Below the pieces are notes generated by a model, which saw only the letters and a list, made by a program, of their open reading frames with translations, was not told the DNA's origin and searched no databases. From assembly GCF_965363235.1 (NCBI RefSeq), contig NC_134843.1, positions 89,933,795 through 89,997,794 on the forward strand: 64,000 nt of DNA, written 5' to 3'. Below are positions 1-10,412 of this stretch, in pieces. The stretch comes from Mytilus galloprovincialis. Taxonomy: Eukaryota; Mollusca; Bivalvia; Mytilida; Mytilidae. Position 1 is the first letter of the stretch. The number at the start of each line of letters is the position of its first letter. The position numbers and the translations under genes were made by a program.

Positions 1-290
1 AATAAACATTGTGAATCCGACTTCAATAACTTCCTTTCAATTGGTATTTTTATTTCACTTTCAACGAATTTCAGACCTGCCATTAATTCTAGTCTTGGAA
101 TTGTCAATACCTTTACCAGCGTAGGGCTAGTCTTAGAAAACACAAGATTGCATTTTGAAACGAATTAACTCCATTACTAACTTGATGAAGATAAATAGCG
201 GCAGCATACGCACTTGCACAGCCGTCACAAAACAAATTAGTTTATACCTCCTTAATTGTGGCAAACAATCCATTGCAATACTTCCAGGAA
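1..290 (-). mobile_element. BEL/Pao-like LTR retroelement fossil (pol part)
   Basis: Fossil. Minus-strand reading gives short stretches such as FCDGCASAYAAAIYL and TIPRLELMAGLKF, which resemble the RNase H end of BEL/Pao pol. It is broken in several places, runs off the left edge of the window, and no LTR is visible. It looks old. The family call rests on these two motifs only. Confidence 0.5.
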
Positions 291-932
291 TCTCACAATC
301 AGGTATCTAAAGTTTACTCTTTCCTACACTCGGGTTAATAGTGCACCACATACTGACTAACGGCTAACTTTCCCCCGTGTGCACACTTCTCTTTTGGCAT
401 TTATTCCGCCACCGTTCCAGATGTACTAGTTTCCTATATTCCCTTGGCTGAACAGATGGGGCATTAACTCCTTCGACAGCAGTGAGGCGAAGACAGAAGG
501 TGCTCTCTCCTTAAGAGTACCAAGTCAGTGTGGTAGTATTGTCATATCTTCAGGAATTGAGTCCTCGTAATCGCTGTCGCAATCGCTAGAAGTCCTGATG
601 TTTCCTGCCTTCTCTTCTGCTGGCAATATCTGCTCTAACTTGGTTTGCTTTGCGTTTAACTTGTCTTGCTTTATTTCCATTGTGGGAACTTTCTTTTTAA
701 AGTTGGTCATCATCTAAAATAGTCCAGATTGGTCTGTTATCATGGCATTAAATAATCATGCAGTAGATTTGGTGGACATTAGGGAAAATGTTGTTTGGTA
801 GTGCAGTTAGGGAAGTTGTTGGTGCTGGAGCTGCGAGAGAAGTAGTGATCTATGGAGCACGTGTAGCTGCTTCTAGTCTGAGGGGTTAATATTTCTGAGG
901 CTGGTGGTGGCTGTTCCTCGTCTGATAACTGC
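291..932. other. unassigned sequence
   Basis: I recognise nothing here with confidence. A 62-codon minus-strand ORF at 525-713 is lysine- and glutamate-rich and could belong to the neighbouring retroelement fossil, but it has no motif I can name. Confidence 0.3.
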
Positions 933-1496
933 GGCGAAGGACATTTTAGCGAAAATAAAAATCGGTCGTTTTAGCGACAAAGTAGAACTCATTTTAGCAC
1001 CTGATTTTTACCCCATTTTAGCGAAAATTAAAATTGTCAATGTCCATTTTAGCAAAATATTCGCAACCAATTAAAATGAATAATATATAATAAATGAAAA
1101 AAAAAAAAAACCTTTTAATTGACTCAAGACAGCACAGTCAATATAAAACATATCTTGTCCATTAAATTACAGCAAGTTTAAAAGATTGAATCTAATGTTA
1201 AAAGTCAGTTCTTATCTGGAATCTATATCTTATAGATAAAATACAGCACTAAAAGTCTGAAAGGTTAAATAAATTCTTAAAATCCGTTTTAGCCTTGAAT
1301 TTATATTCTAGAGAACGCAATAGGTTCTTGATGTATAATACTGCTCATAGAATTGCGTCAGTAACGGTTTTTCTCTTTATTTTGTCTAAATTGTGGTGTA
1401 CATACGGGAACGGACTAATCCGGCGCTAAAATGGGCTCTAATGTCGGCGCTAAAATGTCCTCTAGTTAAATATTTTTCGCTCAAATGTCCTGCGCC
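933..1496. repeat. small inverted-repeat element (MITE-like) with ACATTTTAGCG motifs
   Basis: The left end reads ggcgaaggacattttagcga and the right end, reverse-complemented, reads ggcgcaggacatttgagcga, a terminal inverted repeat of about 20 bp with two mismatches. CATTTTAGCG/AGCA motifs recur inside both ends (942-1060 and 1420-1485). The interior is AT-rich with no ORF. No target duplication is clear. It is probably a non-autonomous DNA transposon; superfamily unknown. Confidence 0.55.
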
Positions 1497-1748
1497 CGAT
1501 GCCGGAGGAAATTACATTTCCAGATGTTGATTTCTAAAAATAAAATAAAAGTTTTACTGAAATACATGTTATCTGACCTCTGGACTTTTAAATCTTTTTT
1601 GCTAGACACTTTTTAAAAAAAAAAAAGAATAAATAAAATGCAGGGACTGAAGGAGTGAAGGACAGAAAGTCACAGCACAAAAAATCACAATAAAAATTTA
1701 AATTATTTAACTTGAACATTTAAACAAATATATTTTGGTGTTTTTGAA
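1497..1748. other. AT-rich stretch, nothing recognised
   Basis: AT-rich sequence with an A-run near 1613-1625. It may be the 3' untranslated part of the minus-strand LINE remnant that follows. Confidence 0.3.
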
Positions 1749-2197
1749 CTATTGAATGAATATTTCGAATGAATATTTTATTTGCAAAAGCTTATAGAAC
1801 ATGCTATGGCAATACATAATATACACATAATGTGACAAAAGACTGCTAACAATACAATGATAGCATACATGTTGTAACTTACCAATAATATCAGATCTAG
1901 CTTTCCATGCACTCTTCAAATAGTTACATAGCTTAATTGTTAGAGATCTAAAATTAGCTTTCAACAAACAACTGAAGATAGTTTACAAATAGTAGGCCAT
2001 GAACAATAATAGCGTGGCAAAAACAATATTCTAATTGCCCTATATGCTGGACATACCAATACAAAATGGAATTCAATCTCAACACATTGCATGTTACAAC
2101 GTACACAAAGACGCATTTCTCTTGGTATATCAGAGAAGCAACCAACTTCAACATTATGTTTAAATGTACCACTTCGTAGTTTTGTAAGAATGTTAAT
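1749..2197 (-). pseudogene. CR1-like LINE ORF2, C-terminal remnant (part 2)
   Basis: The minus strand translates to a stretch like LTKLRSGTFKHNVEVGC, then DIPREMRLCTLCN, then EFHFVLVCPAYRAIR. This is the usual C-terminal pattern of CR1/L2-type LINE ORF2: a C-x2-C pair followed by a histidine and a further cysteine in the 'EFHFLLxCPxY' block. No catalytic domain remains. The same protein continues on the far side of the tandem-repeat element at 3501-3900, so one LINE copy was split by that insertion. It carries stops and frame changes and is a dead copy. Confidence 0.65.
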
Positions 2198-2214
2198 TAT
2201 ACCCCACGCAACGG

Positions 2215-2249
<35 letters not shown>

Positions 2250-3500
2250 CGTCCGTCAGTCCGTCCGTCCGTCCGTCAGTCCTGTTTCTTGTCATCGCAA
2301 CTCCTCTCAAACCACACAACAGAATTTCACGAAACCTTTTCAGATAATAAGGACATGCTCTGTAGTTGTGCATATCGACGGGAAATTGCGATTCAATTTT
2401 TTTTCTAGGAGTTACGCCCCTTTGAACTTATTTACTTTAATGTACTACTGCAACAGTTTGTCATCGCAACTCCTCTCAAACCACACAACAGAATTTCACG
2501 AAACCTTTTCAGATAATAAGGACATACTATGTAGTTGTGCATATCGACGGGAAATTGCGATTCAATTTTTTTTCTAGGAGTTACGCCCCTTTGAACTTAT
2601 TTACTTTAATGTACTACTACAACAGTTTGTCATCGCAACTCCTCTCAAACCACACAACAGAATTTCACGAAACCTTTTCAGATAATAAGGACATACTATG
2701 TAGTTGTGCATATCGACGGGAAATTGCGATTCAATTTTTTTTCTAGGAGTTACGCCCCTTTGAACTTATTTACTTTAATGTACTACTGCAACAGTTTGTC
2801 ATCGCAACTCCTCTCAAACCACACTACAGAATTTCACGAAACCTTTTCAGATAATAAGGATATACTATGTAGTTGTGCATATCGACGGGAAATTGCGATT
2901 CAATATTTTTTCTAGGAGTTACGCCCCTTTGAACTTATTTACTTTAATGTACTACTGCAACAGTTTGTCATCGCAACTCCTTTGAAACCACACAACAGAA
3001 TTTCATGAAACTCTGTACATAATAAGGACATACTACGTAGATGTGCATATCGACAGGATATTATTATTCAATTTTTTTTCCAGGAGTTACACCCCTTTGA
3101 ACTTATTTGCTTTAATGTACTACTTGCAACAGTTCGTCATTGCAATTTCTCTGAAACCATACAATAGAATTTCATGAAACTTTGTAGATAATAAGGACAT
3201 GCTATGTAAATGTGCAAATTGATAGGAAATTACGATTTTTTTTTTCTTTCTAGGAGTTATGCTCCTTTGAACTTATTTGCTTCAATGTACTTCTGCAACA
3301 GTTTGTAATCGCAACTCCTCTGAAACCACACAACAGAATTTCATGAAACTTTGTAGATAATAAGGACATACTATGTAGATGTGCATATTGACAGAAAATT
3401 ATGATTCAATTTTTTTTTCTTATACAATTTTCTTTTCTTACACTTATTTCATTTCTCCAATGACAATGTGGGGACGGTGGGGTATGTGAGCGCGCTCACT
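2198..3500. repeat. 169-bp tandem-unit mobile element inserted in a LINE
   Basis: Seven tandem units of 169 bp start at 2292, 2461, 2630, 2799, 2968, 3137 and about 3305. The first four are nearly identical and the last three are increasingly diverged. The left end forms a hairpin (cgcaac/gttgcg inside ataccc/gggtat, 2199-2228) followed by a CCGT microsatellite. The right end carries the perfect palindrome gtgagcgcgctcac (3486-3499). LINE coding sequence resumes on both sides, so this is an insertion. Tandem cores in small elements with terminal hairpins resemble bivalve 'pearl'/Helentron-related elements; that assignment is inference. Confidence 0.7.
2241..2282. repeat. (CCGT)n microsatellite
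   Basis: About ten CCGT units interrupted by two CAGT variants, near the left end of the 169-bp-unit element. Confidence 0.85.
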
Positions 3501-3900
3501 AAGGTTCTTTAATATTATTATTGTAGCTAAAGTAATTCTCAAGACAAAGATCAAACTTTATACTTCTATACACACTTAATTTCTCACAATCTGCTGACCA
3601 TTTTTGTAGATATTGGTCTTTAATGTGTGTCTTTATAACATCAAACGATATATCAATATTATTCTGATCAATCCAAATATGGTTCATCCCAAGACTAAAT
3701 AAAAAATCACGCATATTAGATGCCCAATTAATTTTACCTTGATTTGCATCATCATATAAAATTGTATATACAAAGGTACATCATATACAAAAGCTGGTTT
3801 ATATATAACAATACGTAACCAATATTTTAAGATTAAGGATGATTGCTGCTCAAACTCAAAATAAATAGGATCCTTCTTTTTCAGGTTTTTTACATTCAGT
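3501..3900 (-). pseudogene. CR1-like LINE ORF2 remnant (part 1)
   Basis: Minus-strand reading contains LILKYWLRIVIYKPAFVYD, then after a frame change near 3765 NWASNMRDFLFSLGMNHIW and IKDQYLQKWSADCEKLSVY. This is the helical region between reverse transcriptase and the C-terminal cysteine motif of CR1-type LINEs (LxxLGxxxVWxxQ ... QxW). It continues at 1749-2197 across the intervening element. At least one frameshift is present and the 5' part of the LINE is missing. Confidence 0.6.
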
Positions 3901-4130
3901 ATAGATAGATGTTCAAAAAAAATGTAAAAAAACATATGGGTTCATGCGCTCTTTTTTTCGGTATACTAGTACTCATTTTAAATATACCCATATATGGCAT
4001 AGTTGTGAAAAGCTAGAGAAACAGTTTTCTCATAAAAAGTGATGCACAATATATTTACAGTGTACAAATATTTTTATTGGTGGCAAAACTATTAGAATAC
4101 ATATCAGTGTTACATTTTTCAATATTTTTA

Positions 4131-4580
4131 TGCCCCTCCTACGATAGTAGAGGGGCATTATGTTTTCTGGTCTGTGGCTCCGTCCGTCCGTCTGTGGTTC
4201 CGTTCGTCCGTCCAGGTTAAAGTTTTTGGTCAAGGTAGTTTTTGATGAAGCTGAAGTCCAATCAACTTGAAACTTAGTACACTTGTTACTTATGAGATGA
4301 TCTTTCTAATTTTTAAGCCAAATTAGACTTTTGACCCCACTTTCACGGTCCACTGAACATAGAAAATGAAAGTGGGAGTTGCAGGTTAAAGTTTTTGGTC
4401 AAGGTAGTTTTTGATGAAGCTGAAGTCCAATCAACTTGAAACTTAGTACACTTGTTGCTTATGATATGATCTTTCTAATTTTAATGCCAAATTAGATAAT
4501 TACCCAATTTCACGGTCCATGGAACATGGAAAAGGATAGTGCGAGTGTGGCATCCGTGTACTTTGGACACATTCTTGTTT
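4131..4580. repeat. dispersed repeat with 5' hairpin, CCGT run and two 169-bp units
   Basis: It opens with a stem-loop, tgcccctc/gaggggca at 4131-4157, then a short CCGT-rich run (4180-4212). Two tandem units follow, starting at 4213 and 4382 with the phrase caggttaaagtttttggtc. It closes with a distinct terminus around ggacacattcttg. No ORF. I associate this sequence with a repeat common in bivalve genomes; this is recollection, not a search. The plan (terminal hairpin, CCGT run, 169-bp units) parallels 2198-3500 although the sequence differs. Confidence 0.6.
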
Positions 4581-4629
4581 TCTATAAAACCAATCAACAA
4601 ATTGTGTTATTTTAGCAGTTTAGTTAAAA

Positions 4630-5640
4630 TTTGAAAAAGTACGGGAAAACTCATGTTTTCTTGTTATTTTCTTAAAACAAACATCTTTGTAATAAATACA
4701 TCCCCACAATATTTTCAGAATATATTCCTCATACATTTGTCCTTAATTTCCACTGAAAAAAATATATCATCATGCGTTTTATTTTTAGCTACAAAGCTGA
4801 AACCTACCAAAAGTACGGGAAAATGCCTGATTTTTCTCTATTTTCTTAGAATAAACTGTTATTTTATAAATACAATTTCACAAACTTTTCAGAAAATCTT
4901 ATTCATACATTTGTCCTTAATTTCCAAGAAAAAAAATATACCAGCATGCCCTTTATTTACAAATAGATGCAAAACAAAACCCAAAAAGAAATAGCCGGGT
5001 GAAATGGCTATTGGACTATATGTAAAATCAAGAAGGAAGAATTCGCTCCTAAAACTTTTATTTTAGCAGTCCGGCGAGACCGAACAACAAAGTCCAAACT
5101 AAATGTCCACTAACATACAAATAATAACAATATATATAAGCACAAGCAATTAAAGGATTAAACAGATTAACGGATGACAAATTAGAAATAACAATAGATT
5201 AAAAGAGTAATTAGTGTCCGACACATATTTGTAAATTATAGTCTAAACTGACACAGAGAATAAATAATGAGATAAATAGAGTAAATGCATTTAAGACCTT
5301 TGTCCAAGATTATGACACATAATCCGTGTAAAACACTTATGCCTAAATTTACGACAAAGTCTAGAATAATAAAATAAAAGCAAAACCTAAATATACATTA
5401 AAACAATTGAAATACTAAATACTAATTGCATTGCACTGTCCAAATAGTCCGGTCATAAAGGTACAGAAAAATGAATGCTTGATTTTTCTCTATTTTCTTA
5501 AAATATACCTTTTGATTTTATTTCAATTTTAAAAAAATTTCACAAAATCTTTCTTAGTGCATTTTCCCTAAAATTTGAACAAGATGAATAGATCATCATG
5601 TGCTATTTTTTTTAAGCTAGAACTAAAATAACACAGAAAG
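4630..5640. repeat. ~174-bp tandem units, three copies, interrupted by an insert
   Basis: Units beginning near aaagtacgggaaaa start at about 4635 and 4810. A third, more diverged unit starts at about 5458. All share the phrases ttttctctattttctta and a late catcatg/cagcatg block. Between units two and three lies an unrelated 470-bp stretch (about 4988-5457) whose ends share ggctattggac / ggactatttggac in inverted orientation, so it may be a small transposon. No coding potential was recognised. Confidence 0.5.
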
Positions 5641-6899
5641 TGAAGAAAAATCTATAATTATTCATGTATTCTCAACTGCATGTATCTATTTCAAAGTTTG
5701 TTACATCAACTTGTTATAACTTTTATCAGCAAAGGCAACCAAATTTTCTAACTATCTGGAAGCACATGCATCAAACAGATTCACAAGAGTGCATACAATG
5801 AATTCCATACACCTAACAAGAAAAAAAATATTGCTTATAGTATCTGAAGATTGGAAATTCCTGAAAAGTTCACATGATCAATGAATTGTGAAATAGAAGT
5901 CAGTGTCAGCTGACAGGCGTCCGACACACATTAATGTAATCCTTCAAATGAATGTAGACCAAATTTAACGTTTGGACCATGCAAATGGGGTCATGGTTGG
6001 ATGACATGTGTACACAAGACTGACAAGTACACATCTGGATGAATCCATTGACTAAGTATCATTGGCCTACCATATATGGTTACTGAGGAAACAGACGTTA
6101 TCAAAAAAACTTATCTTTGTCACTCCTTAGAATTTAAGACATGGTCAGTTACAGATGTCAGACTGACATGTTCACCTCCAATTGATTGCATAGATCAAAT
6201 AGCATTGACCTACCATGTTAAGTTAATAATAAATAGATCTTATAACAATAACTTAATCTGATCTCCATCCAAGTCATAATTTATATAAATAAACTATTAG
6301 GGGTAAAAGTACGGTCTTCAACTAGGAGCCTTAGCTCACACCAAATAGCATGGTCTGATTAAGTCAATATACTTGTATGAAAAGCATAAACACTTTCAAG
6401 GTAAATTAATAATAAATTGATCCAATATAATTGCACAAGATTCAATAACAATGCACTGATCACAACATAATAATAAGGGTTAACTGGGTATGAAGAATAT
6501 GACAGATATTCCAAGTAAATATTCAAGCAATAACAAATAAAAATTTGTAAACTAACAGTTTTGCTAAAATTGCAAAAACTGGTCGTTCTGTATTGGTATA
6601 GTTTTCAGATCATTCATTTGCATAACTACTTTAAGGCGATAAAAAGTTTGGGCTTGAAAAGTACACATACTTATTCACTTTGTATAGAAAATTTGTCCCT
6701 ATAATGTACCACAAATAATACTTGATTTCAAAGTAAAATCATTTCCTAAAATTTCCTTCTGATTGATATATGGTATTGTCAAAAATTGATTTGAATGAGA
6801 AGAGTGGTATAGCAAACATTGAATTCCCTTACACAAAATGTTATCGTACAGTATAAACATGTGATAATACATTATACGAAAAAGCTTCTCTACATTTTT
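5641..6899. other. no recognised feature
   Basis: AT-rich sequence without a convincing gene or repeat. A 61-codon plus-strand ORF at 6076-6261 shows no recognisable motif. Part of this stretch is probably the 3' flank of the minus-strand gene that ends at 6900. Confidence 0.3.
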
Positions 6900-7673
6900 T
6901 TAAAAAAAATCTGATGCACTTGAAATAAGTTTAGATGATTTTGTAAATCTTACACACTTTTCTGTGAAAATATATTTAATTCCAGATATACCATTTCTTG
7001 TAAAAGCTAACTTTAAATGATAAAAATTAAGCCCACTCTTAGCTATGGCTGTGGCTGTTCTTAAGGTTATGACTTTAGTATTAATAAGTAATTTCAATGA
7101 TGGAAGGTTTTGATGTAGTTTTTTCAAACAAGAATATTGATACAAAATACATTTTTTTGAATAAAAAGCAGTTTTCATTTGACATGTATTATGAATTTTT
7201 TCTTTGACAAACTTTTGCAATGCAGTTACATCCTCCTCAGTATTGTTAGCACCATAAGTAAAATCAAGAAGTGTTTGACATAATTTAAATTGAGAGTATG
7301 AATGCAGACCTGGATATACATTTTTAAACAATTTCAAAGTATCAACCAAACCTAAAATATTGCTTTCAAATCTAGAAAGTAAATTACAATTATCTAAAGC
7401 ATTATACAACACAGGACAGTCATAATTGAAAATATTGTGTCCAAATAGAACATTTTTTTCAGATTTTTCTAAAAATTGGATAAATTTAATAAGACCTGCT
7501 TTTATTTTTAATGCTGGCACAGTTTTATTATGAAGAAATAAATAATTGTTTTGAAAAGTTAATCCTGTTGTTTCTGCTGCTTTTGAGGTAATTTCACAAG
7601 ATGGCAACACATATGTAGAAACACATTTCTTCTTCTCTAATCGCTGATAGCTGAGTAATATGTGATGTTCGAC
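6900..7673 (-). CDS. last exon of an exonuclease-domain (DEDDh-like) protein
   Basis: An open 257-codon reading frame ends with a stop at 6900. Its upstream edge is a good splice acceptor on the minus strand (a T-rich tract then ACAG|GTC at 7673), so this is a terminal exon in phase 0 and the methionine 18 nt further upstream is probably not the start. The protein matches the DnaQ-like exonuclease pattern: TTGLTF near residue 40, HNIFNYDCPVL (second metal-binding Asp) near 85, VDTLKLFKNVYPG, then TEEDVTALQKF (last Asp). The first DxE motif must lie in an upstream exon that I could not find in the window. The residue where DEDDh enzymes carry the catalytic His reads as Tyr (TYGANNTEED), so activity is uncertain. 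I associate the C-terminal block (GLNFYHLKLAF, GISGIKYIF) with a multi-copy bivalve family of unknown role. Host gene or element-borne is open. Confidence 0.6.
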   Translation of the reverse strand, partial: VEHHILLSYQRLEKKKCVSTYVLPSCEITSKAAETTGLTFQNNYLFLHNKTVPALKIKAGLIKFIQFLEKSEKNVLFGHNIFNYDCPVLYNALDNCNLLSRFESNILGLVDTLKLFKNVYPGLHSYSQFKLCQTLLDFTYGANNTEEDVTALQKFVKEKIHNTCQMKTAFYSKKCILYQYSCLKKLHQNLPSLKLLINTKVITLRTATAIAKSGLNFYHLKLAFTRNGISGIKYIFTEKCVRFTKSSKLISSASDFF

Positions 7674-8108
7674 CTGTAAAAAAAAAATCAAAGAATAAAT
7701 TTTGGACCACGTTTACCTAATTTTAAAACAAACCTACAAAAACGGTTATGGATAATCTCTAATGTCGTTGGCATGGTGAAACCCAATATTTCGGAAGACT
7801 AGTTCATTACCGATCCAACCATTGTAAAAATGTAAATATTATATCTAAGCATTTTAATATATATTATATATAAAGGAACTTTTTAATTAAAATTTGTTCA
7901 ATGAATATCAATAATGATCAAATAATTGTTATGAAAACAAAATGTCACCGTGGCTTGATTCTTACATGGGGACAAGAAAAAATATTCTACAAAGGATCTT
8001 TATTCTCACAAACCAAATAACAGAAAGGTAAAGAGATAATTTTACATATTTCAATACAATTACATAAATATATAATGTACGAAAGTAGATAGAGGCATTC
8101 ACAATTGT
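7674..8108. other. probable intron, nothing recognised
   Basis: This lies just upstream of the exonuclease exon on the minus strand and has no coding signal. The missing first exon(s) with the DxET motif were looked for up to 9300 and not seen, so the intron probably spans the LINE tail that follows. Confidence 0.35.
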
Positions 8109-8466
8109 TCACCCAGAAAAGTTCAATTTGTTATTGATCTCCTTTATAAGTTTACAAAGTTCGTTCAGTTCTGTACATTTTGGGGAATTCATTAAGTCAT
8201 AAAACTTCAATGTGTTTGTTCTATTTCTATTGTAAAATGCAATACATTGTTTTCTACAATTATCGAAAGCTGAACAATTAAAAATGTAATGGTATTCATC
8301 ACCAATGGCATCTGAATATTAACACAATACACATTTTCTGTTTTCTCTTTCTATGTTTTGCCATCTTCCAGTTTCTATTGGAGATTTCATGTTCAAAGTT
8401 CCAAATTTAAGAAATAAGGATATCTGCCATTCATCCAAAATAAATATTTCTCAAACTCCAAAGTAA
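8109..8466 (-). pseudogene. CR1-like LINE ORF2, C-terminal tail
   Basis: The minus strand reads LEFEKYLFWMNGRYPYFLKF, then SPIETGRWQNIERENRKCVLC, then IGDEYHYIFNCSAFDNCRKQ, ending in a stop at 8109. This is the C-terminal region of a CR1/L2-type LINE (IExGRW, CxxC, DEYHYxFxC). One in-frame stop follows the KCVLC motif. Everything upstream, including the reverse transcriptase, is absent, as in a heavily 5'-truncated LINE. Confidence 0.7.
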
Positions 8467-8949
8467 CTTTAAATTAACGATAATTTAATGCTTTTGGTGA
8501 TTCCTGTTGGCTTAAGATGTGGAATAAAAGTATACTTTAAAACATAATTACTTGGACCAATAATCAAAGATATAAAATAATGGGTGAAAACTGTTAACTT
8601 TACTTCATTATTTATTTTGTTTAAAAAAAAACAGAATTCATACAGATGCAAAAATAACTTATTACCTGTTCTAATAAAAAAAACACTGGTCAATTAACAG
8701 TTGATTAAAAAATGTTTGTACAGTATAATCCTTTGTTTGCACAAGTTTTCCTTCTATTCCCACATGAAATTTTACCTTTTCTTACCAGATTTATAAAAAG
8801 TGGGAATAGAGGGAATGAACCGCTCCGTCTTCTTGAAACAATATGGCGGGCTAGACAGAAGTGGGTAATTGGCGCTCTTATATGAATGTCTTATATTGTG
8901 TCCTTAATGCAAATTCATAAGGAATGAGTACTTCGAGTTGAACTTTATT
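8467..8949. other. no recognised feature
   Basis: AT-rich. It contains a 10-bp inverted repeat (ctattcccac at about 8754, gtgggaatag at about 8801) with a ~37-nt loop and no further context. Confidence 0.3.
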
Positions 8950-9215
8950 GATATCATACGTGCCAACTGTCACTATTTGCGTGGAATTTCCCCCATGGAG
9001 GCTCCCAAATTAAAATTTTGAAAGAGCAATTGTGTCCACAATTTTAAACAAAACAATTAATTTTACAATGACTGTAGGCTTATAAAAGTATGAAGAAGCC
9101 AAAAAACAACATTAAAATGTATTTGAAGACCTCCTTAAAGGTTTTTAGGACTATGACAGCCATCTCGCACGCAAAACCCCCATTGGCATTTTGAAAAGTT
9201 GGCAGGTATGTGATA
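8950..9215. repeat. ~266-bp inverted-repeat element (MITE-like)
   Basis: The left end gatatcatacgtgccaact and the reverse complement of the right end (catatcacatacctgccaact) form an imperfect terminal inverted repeat. Similarity continues inward through a 'tccccatgg / tgggggttttgcgtgcg' region. The interior is AT-rich with no ORF. It lies immediately 5' of the plus-strand LINE. Confidence 0.45.
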
Positions 9216-9302
9216 TGGATACAATATTTCACCTGTAAATAGCAAGCATATACAAAATCGTGATAAATATTGATGAACTGAAACTCTCTATTTTGTCACA
9301 AA

Positions 9303-10325
9303 ATGGCGGAGCCACCAAATCATGGTGTAAACAATAGACCTGCCACATGTCATACACCTGTAGGGAATAGTATTCAACAGGCCCGACAGTATTATATGGT
9401 CATACATCACAATATAACGTCCCATGTAACACACCAGAAGTCATGGCTTCAAATGTACAACAAAAACTGTCTTTCTCTGACCAGCCCTCCCCTGCGACTC
9501 GAGACAGTATTAAATGATATATACTCAAAATTGCAAAACACAGACACTCTCCCAAACTTATTACAATCATTACCATCGATTGACGCAAGACTTGGTGGCA
9601 TAGAAAATAGATTATTTAGAATGGAGAATGAAATAATGCAAATGAGAAATGATTTTAACAGACTTGAAAATAGGGTTAAGGGGACCGAATGTAATAATTT
9701 AAAACTTAATGAAAGATTAAACTATATTGAAATGGAACCAGATAACATTAAACAAGAAAACTTTGATTTAAAAGAAAGGGTTGTGGAGATGCAAGCACGA
9801 TCTATGAGGGAGAATCTTTTATTCGGGGGTATTGAGGAAGATACATGTAAAAAAGAGGACCCTGAAAATATTCAAACTGAGAAAGTTCTCCAAAAATTCA
9901 TAAAGGAAAAGCTAAATATCCCTGACAATATCAACTTTCATGTGGTACATTTTTACATCGGCTACACGACAAGATGGTTATTCACGCACCATTGTTGCAA
10001 AGTTTAAGCGTAGGAAGGATTGTGATACGGTATTGAAGGCTGCACGCGACAATTTAAAAGACACTCATTATAGCATCTATGAGCAATTTCCGAATGAAAT
10101 TATGTAGCGAAGAAATATATTGTGGCCCATATTTGAGAGGGAACAACGAGCAGGTAGACGAGTCCGATTCAAGGAGGACAAGCTTTATGTCGACGGACGA
10201 ATGGTTTTTCCACAAGATGTAGCATATCAAAACAACAGTCAAAATCATTTGGCTCCTAAAAAACAGATCCACAGAAATGATCAGCAAGACCCCCCCCCCC
10301 CCCCCCCCCCCGCCCTTTCTACTTA
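9303..10325 (+). pseudogene. LINE ORF1 (coiled coil plus L1-type RNA-binding domain), broken
   Basis: This is the RNA-binding protein of the LINE. A start at 9303 opens a 234-codon frame whose residues ~85-165 form a heptad-rich coiled coil (LPSIDARLGGIENRLFRMEN onward). MQARSMRENLLFGGIEED follows, the start of the transposase-22/L1 ORF1p-type RRM. A frame change near 9950 shifts the continuation (TIVAKFKRRKDCDTVLKAAR, then YEQFPNEIM), a stop lies near 10105, and the C-terminal domain (ILWPIFEREQRAGRRVRF, KLYVDGRMVFP) reads open to about 10325. A 22-nt C run encodes a proline run at the end. The domain order is clear and the copy is dead. Confidence 0.7.
10290..10311. repeat. poly(C) run, 22 nt
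   Basis: An uninterrupted cytosine homopolymer at the end of the LINE ORF1. Its length is likely to be unstable or mis-sequenced. Confidence 0.9.
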
Positions 10326-10412
10326 AACACTTTGGACCTCCTACTGGTGTAAATCAGCAACCAATTGTAAAGAATGGATAGGACAGGCATACAAGAGGAC
10401 AGTTATCTCAGA

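Noticed and set aside
2091-2915. Repeated plus-strand ORFs with the sequence SSQLLSNHTTEFHETFS
   Set aside because: They are translations of the 169-bp tandem units and carry no protein signature.
6076-6261. 61-codon plus-strand ORF
   Set aside because: No motif, no context, and a length expected by chance in AT-rich DNA.
8469-8693. 74-codon minus-strand ORF next to the LINE tail
   Set aside because: It does not continue the LINE protein convincingly and has no recognisable motif.
8754-8810. 10-bp inverted repeat considered as a terminator or regulatory hairpin
   Set aside because: Long loop, no gene attached, and short enough to arise by chance.
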